60,517 bases of DNA. Source: Bradyrhizobium sp. GTDB lineage: Bacteria > Pseudomonadota > Alphaproteobacteria > Rhizobiales > Xanthobacteraceae. The stretch lies in the NCBI RefSeq assembly GCF_030697065.1, contig NZ_JAUYQU010000105.1:1-60517 (forward strand). The letters run 5' to 3'. Numbering within the stretch: the first letter of the stretch is position 1; each line of letters opens with the position of its first letter. The notes under the pieces were generated by a model. The model worked only from the letters and a program-made list of their open reading frames with translations. It did not search any database and was not told the DNA's origin. The translations under genes and the position numbers were made by a program. Shown here piece by piece: positions 7,457 to 15,409 of this stretch.

Positions 7457-9535
7457 TCAGCGAACGCGCAACCGTCCCGCGACGAGGGGCTGCCGGCGCA
7501 CCATCAGCAGCGCAATGGCAACCGCCGGTGCCAGGATCGCCAGCCCTATGCTTGTGATCTGCAGTTGCGAGAGCGGGTTGATGCCGCCGCCGGGGGTTGC
7601 AATCACGAATCCGCCGATCACCAGCAATATTCGCAGCGGCCATTCCAGCGCCCCGGTGCGGCGGAGGTCGCCGACGAAAACCTGGTAGCCCTGAATGCCG
7701 CCGCAGATGAACAGGATGCCGAACGCGGCCAGCCCCATCAGGCCGAGCGCTTCGAAATAGGGGCTGCTGCCCTGCAGCACCAGCACCGGGTTGAGCACGA
7801 AGAAGAAGGGGATGAAGTAGATGATGCTGCCGACCCACATCGATTCCCAGCCGGTCTTCATCGCCGGCGAGCCGGCTATGCCCGCCGCGGCGAACGAGGC
7901 GATCGCGACAGGTGGCGTGATCGACGACAGCATGCCCCAGTAGAAGATGAACATGTGCACGGCCATCTTGTTGAGGCCGAGTTTTTCCAGCGCCGGCGCC
8001 ACCAGGATGGCCAGGAAAATGTAGCAGGCCGTCGTCGTCAGCCCGAGACCGAGGATCAGGCTGGTGATCGCGCACATTCCGAGCAGCAGGAAGGCGTTGT
8101 CCCCGGCGATGTGCAACAGGTCGTTGGCAAGGCTGGAGACCACGCCTGTCATCGAGAATGCGCCGATCAGGAGGCCGCAACCGGCGAGAATGCCGGCCAG
8201 TTCGACGAAGGTGCGGCCGTTGACTTCGAGGAACTTGTTGATCGTCGAAAATGTCCAGCGGGTATCCTTCGAGAACAACTGGTTCAGCACCAGCAGCAGC
8301 GCGGTGGCATAGAACGGCGCATGGCTCTCGCGCTTGAAGTGCAGCAGCATGACGATCAGCAGGGCGATGACGAAGATGTAGTACCAGCCGTCCTTGATCG
8401 TATCCATCACCTTCGGCAGTTCGGAGCGCGGGATGCCCTCGAGCCCGTGCCGGGCGGCGTAGGAATCCACCTGCATGAACAGGCCGATATAAAACAGCAC
8501 CGCGGGAATGATCGCGGCGAGCGCGACCTCGGCGTAACTGACGTTGAGGAACTGCGCGATGACGAAGGCGGTTGCGCCCATCACCGGCGGCGCCAGCACG
8601 GCCCCGGTAGAAGCGCAGGCCTCGATGGCCGCGGCATAGGAAGCGCGGAACCCGCTCTTCTTCATGACCGGGATGGTCATGGTCCCGGCGGTCAGCACGT
8701 TGGATATGATCGAACCGGACATCATGCCGAGCAGGCCGCTGGCGAAGATGCAGACCTTGGCGGCGCCGCCGCGGAACGTGCCGCACAGCGCGAACGAAAG
8801 ATTGATGAAGAATTTGCCGGCGCCGGTCATCATCAGCGCGGTGCCGAACACCAGAAAACCGATCACGGTGTCGGCGAAGGCCTGGATCGGAATGCCGAGC
8901 AGGCTCTCGCCGGACAGCACATGATAGGAGGTGGCCTGCTCGAGGTCGGCCTGGCTGCCGCGGAACGGGCCGAGCCAGCTTGCTTCGGCAAACAACGGAT
9001 AGACGGTGAACGGGAAAACGCAGAGGACCAAGCTCCAGCCGCCGGTGCGGCGCAGCGCCTCCATCAGCACCCCCCACATCACCAGGCCGACGGCGATCAC
9101 CGATTTCGGCGCGCCGGAATACTCCCAGCCGAGCAGCGCGGCCTGACGTACGTTCAGCATCAGCCAGATCGCGGAGGCGCCGGTCATGACGAAGAGAACG
9201 ACATCGTACCAGGGAATACGGTCGAGCGGGGCGTTTTCGGACCCCGGGAAGATCAAGAACGTGAACGGCAGCATCAACGCGATCAGCAGATAGAAGTACT
9301 CGGTATTGAGCTGGGTGAAGCCGACGAAAAAGCGCAACGTGAACTGTTGATTGATGCACAGCAGAATCGTCGCCGCGGTCGCGATGATCAGGGCCCAGCG
9401 CCATCCGCCGCCCAGCTTCCGCACGCGCGAGACCTCGGCCTCCTGCAAATTGGAGAGGTTGCCGTGGGGATCGTCGAACTCGATACGTTTTGCCGCCGGC
9501 GCTTCCGAGCCGGCGGTCGATGATGCAGACGACAT
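7457..9535 (-). CDS. TRAP transporter fused permease (4TM/12TM type)
   Basis: This 692-residue inner-membrane protein joins the small DctQ-like and large DctM-like permease parts, as is usual for TAXI-type TRAP systems. It is hydrophobic nearly throughout after a polar N-terminal 45 residues. Family segments include GLLGMMSGSIISNVLTAGTM and FRASYAAAIEACASTGAVLAPPVMGATAFV in the large half, with a second related repeat around LGLGLTTTACYIFLAILVAP and MLSSITPPVAIASFAAAGIA. It uses the sodium or proton gradient to import solute delivered by the periplasmic receptor encoded just upstream (71-base gap). Confidence 0.93.
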   Translation of the reverse strand: MSSASSTAGSEAPAAKRIEFDDPHGNLSNLQEAEVSRVRKLGGGWRWALIIATAATILLCINQQFTLRFFVGFTQLNTEYFYLLIALMLPFTFLIFPGSENAPLDRIPWYDVVLFVMTGASAIWLMLNVRQAALLGWEYSGAPKSVIAVGLVMWGVLMEALRRTGGWSLVLCVFPFTVYPLFAEASWLGPFRGSQADLEQATSYHVLSGESLLGIPIQAFADTVIGFLVFGTALMMTGAGKFFINLSFALCGTFRGGAAKVCIFASGLLGMMSGSIISNVLTAGTMTIPVMKKSGFRASYAAAIEACASTGAVLAPPVMGATAFVIAQFLNVSYAEVALAAIIPAVLFYIGLFMQVDSYAARHGLEGIPRSELPKVMDTIKDGWYYIFVIALLIVMLLHFKRESHAPFYATALLLVLNQLFSKDTRWTFSTINKFLEVNGRTFVELAGILAGCGLLIGAFSMTGVVSSLANDLLHIAGDNAFLLLGMCAITSLILGLGLTTTACYIFLAILVAPALEKLGLNKMAVHMFIFYWGMLSSITPPVAIASFAAAGIAGSPAMKTGWESMWVGSIIYFIPFFFVLNPVLVLQGSSPYFEALGLMGLAAFGILFICGGIQGYQVFVGDLRRTGALEWPLRILLVIGGFVIATPGGGINPLSQLQITSIGLAILAPAVAIALLMVRRQPLVAGRLRVR

Positions 9536-9606
9536 AAGTTACCCCGTCAAGAAGATGTGGCGGCTCTATGCCGGCATTAAGTGAAGCGAAGAGGACGCGA
9601 GCGAGA

Positions 9607-10764
9607 TTATCCCTCGAACCCGTCCGGCAGGTTGGCCTTTTTCAGTGCATCGGCGCGGGCCTTCATCCAGCCGGCCAGGAACTCCTTGTCGTCGGAAGGC
9701 GGATTGGCCTTGCCGTAAGCGGCCCAGGCGGCCGCCAGAATGCCCTGGCGCTTGATCAGGTCATTGTTGAATTTCTCGTCCGCGTCCGTCCAGTTTCCGG
9801 CTTCCTTCAACGCCTTCACGGCGCCGGGATGGAACGGGATGACCCACTGCTTGGTCTGACGCTTGACGTCGAGTCCCGACGAACCCGGTGCGGAATCCTT
9901 GTAGGAATCATAGCCTGCGATCATCGCCTTGGTGAGCGCGTAGACCTGATCCGAAGGCTGCGTCGCGTAGGTCGTTGCGATCGGATAGGGGTAGGTCGCC
10001 AGATTCAGGGGCTTTGATATGGCCGCGCCGCATGTCGTCACATGGGGCTGGAAGAACGCACCGATTTTCTGCACGCGCGCCCAGCCTTCCTTGTCAGCTA
10101 CCGGAAGCTCCGGCCAGACGAGGCCGCGCGGCGAGTTCTCGAGTTCCCTGGCGGGGCCGGTCACGGTCGAGGCGAATCCGCCGTCGGCGTCGTTGTTGAT
10201 GATGCCTTTCCACATCGCACCATAGCTTGCGAACTCGACGATCTTGACGTCGTTCTTCGTGAGCCCGGCGTAGGCGATGATAGCCAGCGCATTCTGGTTC
10301 AGCGCCGGCGAGCCGACCACGTGGCCGAGCCGCTTGCCGCGGAAGTCCTTCCACTCCTTGACGCCGGCATCCTTGGCGACGCCGACCGAAAGGCCGTTGC
10401 AGTCGATGGTGGAGAGCGTCATCTGCAGCGGCTGCGGGCCCCACTCCTTGACGCCGAATTCGAACACGCCTTCCTGCGCGAAATAGACGCCGGTGCCCAT
10501 CCAGGCCAGCATCGAGCGGCCTGCGCGCAGCGGCGCCAGGCGCGCGACGTCGTTGCCGGCGGGAAGCACGCGGACATCGGTGCCGTATTTGTCCTTCAGC
10601 ATCTTGCCGACGCCGACGGCGATGTTGAAACCGGAGGTACCGGTGTCATAGGCCGTGAACGCCATGGTCGGCGGCAGCTTCACGTCCTGGGCGTGAGCCG
10701 GCAGTGTCAGCAACGAGACGCTTGTGAAAGCGACAGGCGCGAGCATCAGCAGTCGGTTAATCAT
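9607..10764 (-). CDS. TAXI-family TRAP transporter periplasmic solute receptor
   Basis: A 385-residue exported protein. Residues 1-25 form a signal peptide with a predicted cut after AHA. The mature part shows the TAXI pattern: AYDTGTSGFNIAVGVGKMLKDKYG, then VLPAGNDVARLAPLRAGRSMLAW, and FRGKRLGHVVGSPALNQNALAIIAYAGL. It captures a carboxylate or amino-acid ligand and hands it to the permease downstream. One characterised TAXI receptor (Thermus TTHA1157) binds glutamate/glutamine. The adjoining glutaminase makes that ligand class plausible, though the carboxylase and ligase across the divide suggest an organic acid instead. Confidence 0.92.
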   Translation of the reverse strand: MINRLLMLAPVAFTSVSLLTLPAHAQDVKLPPTMAFTAYDTGTSGFNIAVGVGKMLKDKYGTDVRVLPAGNDVARLAPLRAGRSMLAWMGTGVYFAQEGVFEFGVKEWGPQPLQMTLSTIDCNGLSVGVAKDAGVKEWKDFRGKRLGHVVGSPALNQNALAIIAYAGLTKNDVKIVEFASYGAMWKGIINNDADGGFASTVTGPARELENSPRGLVWPELPVADKEGWARVQKIGAFFQPHVTTCGAAISKPLNLATYPYPIATTYATQPSDQVYALTKAMIAGYDSYKDSAPGSSGLDVKRQTKQWVIPFHPGAVKALKEAGNWTDADEKFNNDLIKRQGILAAAWAAYGKANPPSDDKEFLAGWMKARADALKKANLPDGFEG

Positions 10765-10819
10765 GTTCCCTCCATTGGTTTCGCTGTGCGAAAGATGCTT
10801 TTTGTTGTCTCGACCATGT

Positions 10820-10837
10820 CATCGCCCGATGGCGATG
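10820..10837. promoter_or_regulatory. 7-bp inverted repeat upstream of the TAXI receptor gene
   Basis: CATCGCC-CGAT-GGCGATG is a perfect inverted repeat, about 55 bases before the receptor start on the minus strand. A second candidate, TTGACGTCAGTTGACA (10855-10870), contains the palindrome TGACGTCA. Both lie in the 144-base gap between the carrier-protein and receptor genes and may be operator or leader elements. Confidence 0.3.
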
Positions 10838-10908
10838 CAACGTCCAGCGATTTATTGACGTCAGTTGACAGATTGTCGCGGGTCGGTCGGGCTCGGTGCG
10901 AGCCGCGG

Positions 10909-11130
10909 CTAGGTCTCGACAATCGCAAGCACCTGGCCTTCGGCAACCACGTCATCAATGCTGACGAGTATCAGTTTCAGTTTGCCCGCTGCAGGTGAGG
11001 CGACGGGGATTTCCATCTTCATGGCTTCGACGAACGCGACGTCATCGCCGTCGTCGACGCTTCCGCCGATTTCGACGGGAAGCGCGCAAACGCGTCCGGC
11101 CACTTCGGTCACGATCTTGATTTCCGGCAT
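10909..11130 (-). CDS. Biotin carboxyl carrier protein (stand-alone biotinyl domain)
   Basis: A 73-residue protein that is only a biotinyl domain. The biotinylation site is K38 in VEAMKMEIPV, and the flanking GGSVDDGDDVAFVE and VSIDDVVAEGQVLAIVE strands are typical. It carries CO2 from a biotin carboxylase to a carboxyltransferase. The likely partner is the carboxyltransferase at 12168-13727, encoded divergently across the IclR gene. No biotin carboxylase gene lies in the window, so that step must come from elsewhere. It is first in the minus-strand run that continues with the TRAP genes, although a 144-base gap may contain a second promoter. Confidence 0.9.
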   Translation of the reverse strand: MPEIKIVTEVAGRVCALPVEIGGSVDDGDDVAFVEAMKMEIPVASPAAGKLKLILVSIDDVVAEGQVLAIVET

Positions 11131-11213
11131 TCCGTTCTCCCTCCACCGCCTGTCGGACCAACGCCCTCGCGAACGGCTTTTTGTTGTGGAGGCAGATTGC
11201 CTAGGGTAGCTTG

Positions 11214-11248
11214 TTCCGCAAGTGGAATTTTATTCCGCCTGACGGAAT
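11214..11248 (+). promoter_or_regulatory. Nested TTCC/GGAA inverted repeats, probable IclR operator
   Basis: Three overlapping inverted pairs occur in 35 bases: TTCC-N6-GGAA (11214-11227), GGAAT-TTT-ATTCC (11224-11236) and ATTCCG-N5-CGGAAT (11232-11248). IclR-family operators are often of the GGAA...TTCC kind. The cluster lies 13 to 47 bases before the IclR start codon and touches its ribosome site. It is well placed for autoregulation and for control of the divergent carrier and TRAP genes. Confidence 0.6.
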
Positions 11249-11260
11249 GGAAAAAAATAC

Positions 11261-12238
11261 ATGGGAAGACGCTCGGAACGGCTCAGTAAGCAGGGAATGC
11301 TCGCCAGCGATCTCGCGGGCGAGGTTGACGTCATCCAGGTGGTGTCGCGCGCGTTCGACGTGTTGCGCTGTTTCGAGGGACACGAGGCCCGACTGGGCAA
11401 TCTCGAGATATCGAATCGCTGCGGGCTCCCGCGATCGACGGTGTCGCGCTTGACCCACACGCTGACCCGCATGGGCCAGCTGGTTTATCTGCCGCGCGAC
11501 CAGAAATACCGCATCGGCCCCAGCGCGGTGGCGATGAGCACCTCGATGATGCGGGGGCTGCAGCTTCGCAACCTGATCCGGCTGCGGCTGCAGGATGTCG
11601 CGGAACAACTGCCGGGCACCGTCGGCTTCGTCATTCCCGACCGATTCCATCTCGTCTATCTCGAGTTCGCGCGCGCCGCCAATGCGCTCGGCCTGCATGA
11701 AAGCACCGGCAGCCGCATCGCCATGGCGAGCACGGCAGCGGGGCATGCCTATACCGCGGCGCTCGATGCCGATGTCGGCGACGCGCTGCTGGCTGAAATG
11801 GAGCGCGAGATTCCGGCGGGCGCCAAGGTGTTGCGGCCGCGTCTCGACGCCAACCGGCGCTTTCTGCAAGAGCACGGCTATGTGGTCGCCTGCGGCCTGT
11901 GGAGCCCGCATATCAACGGTCTCGCGGTGCCGATCTGGTCGCCGCAGTACCAAACCTTCGTCGTGGTGACGATCGGCCTGCTGGCTGCCATGTATGACGA
12001 GAAACGGCTGCACAAGGAGGTGGCGCCGCGAATGGTTGATCTGGGCTTTGCGGTCGGCGGCATGCTCGAGGGCGCCGATGGCGATGTCTTCAGCAATCGG
12101 ATGGAAAGAAAGCCGCTTCCGGCGGTGGCCCATAACAACAACAAGATCTCGAAGGTGGAGGATACGAATGACCTGGAAGCCGGAACTCGACGACCTCGCC
12201 CGGCGCGAAGCGTTCGCGCGCGAGATGGGCGGCGTTGA
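11261..12238 (+). CDS. IclR-family transcriptional regulator
   Basis: The 325-residue protein has an N-terminal winged helix (about 25-85; VIQVVSRAFDVLRCF, then LPRSTVSRLTHTLTRMGQL as recognition helix and wing) and an IclR effector domain (about 100-275; LGLHESTGSRIAMASTAAGHAY, GYVVACGLWSPHINGLAVPI). It binds small acids and controls catabolic operons. Its last 24 codons run 71 bases into the carboxyltransferase gene in another frame, and this tail is arginine-rich and looks non-conserved. The divergent layout and the operator-like repeats upstream make it the probable regulator of both arms of the locus. Confidence 0.9.
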   Translation: MGRRSERLSKQGMLASDLAGEVDVIQVVSRAFDVLRCFEGHEARLGNLEISNRCGLPRSTVSRLTHTLTRMGQLVYLPRDQKYRIGPSAVAMSTSMMRGLQLRNLIRLRLQDVAEQLPGTVGFVIPDRFHLVYLEFARAANALGLHESTGSRIAMASTAAGHAYTAALDADVGDALLAEMEREIPAGAKVLRPRLDANRRFLQEHGYVVACGLWSPHINGLAVPIWSPQYQTFVVVTIGLLAAMYDEKRLHKEVAPRMVDLGFAVGGMLEGADGDVFSNRMERKPLPAVAHNNNKISKVEDTNDLEAGTRRPRPARSVRARDGRR

Positions 12239-13727
12239 CAAAGTCAAGCGCCAGCGCGACCAGGGCCGGCTCACCGTTCGCGAGCGCATCGACGGACTGA
12301 TCGACCAGAACAGCTTTCACGAGATCGGCGCGATTTCCGGGGTAGCCGAATACAGCGAGAACGGTGAGCTCACCCATCTGACGCCGGCGAACTGCGTTTT
12401 CGGCCGCGGCAAGATCGAGGGACGGCCGGTGGTCGTGGTCGGCGACGATTTTACGGTGCGCGGCGGCTCCGCCGATGCGTCGATATCGGCGAAACCGCTG
12501 ATGGCCGAGGAGATGGCGCACGATTTCCGGATGCCGATCATCCGCGTCATCGAGGGCTCGGGCGGCGGCGGCTCAGTGAAGACCATCGAGACCAAGGGCG
12601 CGGCCAATCTGCCCGGCGGCGTCGGCGGCACCCGCTGGTACTGGTACACGATCGCCAACATGGCGCGGGTGCCGGTGGTCGGTCTCGGGCTCGGCTCGGT
12701 GGCGGGCCTCGGCGCGGCGCGACTTGCCGCCAGCCATTATTCGGTGATGACGAAGACGTCGGCGATGTTCGTCGCAGGCCCGCCAGTGGTCAAGCGGCTC
12801 GGCCAGGACCTGACAAAGTGGGAACTCGGCGGCGCCGACATCCAGACCCGCGCCGGGGGCGTCGACCATGCCGTCGACACCGAGGAAGAAGCCTTTGCCT
12901 GTGCCAGGCGTTTTCTCTCTTACCTTCCGTCGTCGGTGTTCGATCTGCCGCCGACGACTGCCTGCGACGACGATCCGGAGCGCGCGGACGAATCGCTGAT
13001 GAAGGCGGTGCCGCGCAACCGCCGTCAGGTCTACAAGATGCGGCCCATCATCAACGCGGTAGTCGACAAGGGGTCGTTCTTCGAGATGGGCGCAAATTTC
13101 GGCCGCTCGATCATTGCCGGCTTCGCCCGATTGGACGGCCGCGCCGTGATGCTGCTGGCCAGCGATCCCTTTCATTACGGCGGGTCGTGGACGGCGGAGG
13201 CGTGCCAGAAAGTGGTGCGCTTCGTGGATCTCGCCGAGACCTTCCATCTGCCGGTGGTCTACCTGATGGATTGCCCGGGGTTCATGATCGGGCTCGAGGC
13301 CGAGAAGGCGGCGACCATCCGCCACGGCGTGCGCGCCATGGCCGCGGTCAACCAGACCACCGTGCCGTGGTGCACCATCATCGTGCGCAACGCCTTCGGC
13401 GTCGCCGGTGTCGTGCATCAGCCGGCCAACCGCTACTCGATGCGTTACGCCTGGCCGTCGGCCTATTGGGGGTCGCTGCCGCTGGAGGGCGGCATCGAGG
13501 CCGCCTATCGCGCCGACATCGATGCATCGGACGATCCCAAGGCCAAGCTGCAGGAAATCGAGGAGCGCCTCAACAAGCTGCGCTCGCCGTTCCGCTCCGC
13601 CGAACGCTTCTGGGTCGAGGAAGTGATCGATCCGCGCAAGACCCGTTCGCTGCTGTGTGACTTCGCCCGGCTCGCCGAGCCGCTGCGCACCCCGGGTCCG
13701 CCGGCGAATTTTTCGATCAGGCCGTGA
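12168..13727 (+). CDS. Acyl-CoA carboxylase carboxyltransferase (beta) subunit
   Basis: Start chosen at the ATG at 12168 (MTWKPELDDLARREAFAREM), with GGTGGAGGAT just upstream, giving 519 residues. That is the usual length for propionyl/methylcrotonyl/geranyl-type beta subunits. The N-terminal half has RIDGLIDQNSFHEIG and VVVVGDDFTVRGGS. The C-terminal half has VVYLMDCPGFMIGLEAE and NAFGVAGVVHQPANRYSMRYAWPSAYWGSLPLEGG. It transfers carboxyl from carboxybiotin to an acyl-CoA; the substrate cannot be told from sequence. The acyl-CoA ligase follows after 53 bases, and the biotin carrier is divergent. No biotin carboxylase subunit is present. Confidence 0.92.
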   Translation: MTWKPELDDLARREAFAREMGGVDKVKRQRDQGRLTVRERIDGLIDQNSFHEIGAISGVAEYSENGELTHLTPANCVFGRGKIEGRPVVVVGDDFTVRGGSADASISAKPLMAEEMAHDFRMPIIRVIEGSGGGGSVKTIETKGAANLPGGVGGTRWYWYTIANMARVPVVGLGLGSVAGLGAARLAASHYSVMTKTSAMFVAGPPVVKRLGQDLTKWELGGADIQTRAGGVDHAVDTEEEAFACARRFLSYLPSSVFDLPPTTACDDDPERADESLMKAVPRNRRQVYKMRPIINAVVDKGSFFEMGANFGRSIIAGFARLDGRAVMLLASDPFHYGGSWTAEACQKVVRFVDLAETFHLPVVYLMDCPGFMIGLEAEKAATIRHGVRAMAAVNQTTVPWCTIIVRNAFGVAGVVHQPANRYSMRYAWPSAYWGSLPLEGGIEAAYRADIDASDDPKAKLQEIEERLNKLRSPFRSAERFWVEEVIDPRKTRSLLCDFARLAEPLRTPGPPANFSIRP

Positions 13728-13780
13728 TGACCGCGGTACTCCTGCCCAAACGGAGCGGTCGGTAGAAGGTTGATCACGGG

Positions 13781-15403
13781 ATGACGACGACGCCGATCGA
13801 TCAACTGACAAAAGCAGCGGAGCGGGCGCCGAGCGCCCGTCTGTACTATGGCGAGGCGAGTTGCAGTTATGCGGAACTGCTCGATCGGAGTCTGCGCTGT
13901 GCTCGCGGGCTCGACGGTCTCGGCATCGGGGCGGGCGACCGGGTGGCGTTCTGGTTGCCGAATTCCATCGCCTACCTCGAACTGTTGTTCGCCTGCCTGC
14001 ATATCGGCGCCATCGCCGTCGCGGTTAACACCCGGTTCCGTACCGCCGAGGCGGAATCAATCCTGTCTCGGACCGAGGCCAAGGCGCTGGTGCTGTGGCC
14101 TCAGTTCAAGGACATCCCCTTCGCCGAACTGCTGGCGGCAATGGATCCGGCAGCGTTGAAGGCGCTGGAGAGCGTCGTTGTTTGCGGCGGCGATTGGCCG
14201 GCACGCATGCAGATCGACAAGCGCGTGGTCCGGCACGCCGATCTGCGTGGTGAGGAGCCGGTGGCGAGCCGGGCGGCACCCGAGCTTGACTGCGCCATCT
14301 TCGCGACTTCGGGCACCACCAGCGCGCCGAAATTCGCCGTTCATTGCCAGGGTGTGGTGGCGCGGCATGCCGACATGACTGCGGTCGTTTGCGGCTATGA
14401 CCGGCCTGCCACGCATCTGCTGCAGGCGATCCCGTTCTGCGGCATCTTCGGCTTCAGCCAGATGATCGCGACCGTCGCAGGGGCTGCGTCGGCGACCCTG
14501 CTCGATGTGTTCGATCCGGCGGAGGCCGGGCGGCTGATCCGCGAACGCGGCATGCACCACGTCAATGGGACCGACGATCTTCTCAAGCGGCTGCTCGATG
14601 TCTATCCGGCGGAGCAGCGGCCTTTTCCATCGCTGCGCCACTGCGTCTACGCCGCCTTCAATCCGACGCTGGCAGAGTTCCCTGCCGAAGCGGAGCGACG
14701 CGGGCTGCACCTGATCGGTGCCTTCGGCATGACCGAAGTGTTCTCGTTCGTGTCGCTGCAGCCATATGATGCGCCACTCGATATTCGCAAGACATCCGGG
14801 GGCCGGTTGGTCAATCCGGCGGCCAGGGTGCGCGCGCGAAGCCGCGAAACCGGAGAGGTGTTGCCTCCCGGTGAGGTCGGCGGGCTGGAGATTGGCTCCG
14901 ACACGCTGTTTCGCGGTTACTTCCGCGATCCCGACGCCACGCGCGCGGCGTTCACGGAAGACGGTTATTTCCGCACCGGCGATCTCGGTTTCACGTGCGC
15001 CGATGGCGCCTTTCGTTTTCTCGGTCGGGCAGGTGATTTCCTCCGACTCGGCGGGTTTCTGGTCAATCCGATCGAGATCGAGGAGACCCTGCAGCAGCTG
15101 GATGCGGCGATCGAGACCGCAGTGGTTGTCGAGGTTGCGACGGAGCGCGGCAACAAGCCGGTGGCTTTCGTGCGTCTGCGCAGCGGTCACGGGTTCGACG
15201 AGAAAGTCCTGCGCGACCGGCTGAAGGCGGTAATGGCCGACTTCAAGATTCCGACATGCTTCATCGTGGTGACGACGTTCCCCGTTGCGCAGGGACCGAA
15301 CGGCGAGAAGATTCAGCGCGTGAAATTGAAGGCCATGGCGACCAATGCAGTCGCCGCAAAGGGTCAGCTCGAAAACCCTTCGAGTCCTGTCTCCTTGCGA
15401 TGA
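13781..15403 (+). CDS. AMP-dependent acyl-CoA synthetase (ligase)
   Basis: 540 residues of the adenylate-forming family. The ATP loop is TSGTTSAPK (176-184), the A5 motif is GAFGMTEVFSF, and the A7/A8 hinge is YFRTGDLGFT followed by FLGRAGDFLRLGGFLV. The adenylation Lys is K510 in NGEKIQRVK. It makes an acyl-CoA from a free acid, ATP and CoA. Placed after the carboxyltransferase and next to a TRAP uptake system, it most likely activates the imported acid. It ends 6 bases before the stop of the convergent MFS gene. Confidence 0.9.
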   Translation: MTTTPIDQLTKAAERAPSARLYYGEASCSYAELLDRSLRCARGLDGLGIGAGDRVAFWLPNSIAYLELLFACLHIGAIAVAVNTRFRTAEAESILSRTEAKALVLWPQFKDIPFAELLAAMDPAALKALESVVVCGGDWPARMQIDKRVVRHADLRGEEPVASRAAPELDCAIFATSGTTSAPKFAVHCQGVVARHADMTAVVCGYDRPATHLLQAIPFCGIFGFSQMIATVAGAASATLLDVFDPAEAGRLIRERGMHHVNGTDDLLKRLLDVYPAEQRPFPSLRHCVYAAFNPTLAEFPAEAERRGLHLIGAFGMTEVFSFVSLQPYDAPLDIRKTSGGRLVNPAARVRARSRETGEVLPPGEVGGLEIGSDTLFRGYFRDPDATRAAFTEDGYFRTGDLGFTCADGAFRFLGRAGDFLRLGGFLVNPIEIEETLQQLDAAIETAVVVEVATERGNKPVAFVRLRSGHGFDEKVLRDRLKAVMADFKIPTCFIVVTTFPVAQGPNGEKIQRVKLKAMATNAVAAKGQLENPSSPVSLR

Positions 15404-15409
15404 GGTCGC

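Noticed and set aside
5578..9523. Two plus-strand frames of about 600 and 650 codons opposite the glutaminase and TRAP permease genes
   Set aside because: Composition is Arg/Gly/His-rich with no hydrophobic or catalytic pattern. The opposite strand encodes recognisable domains.
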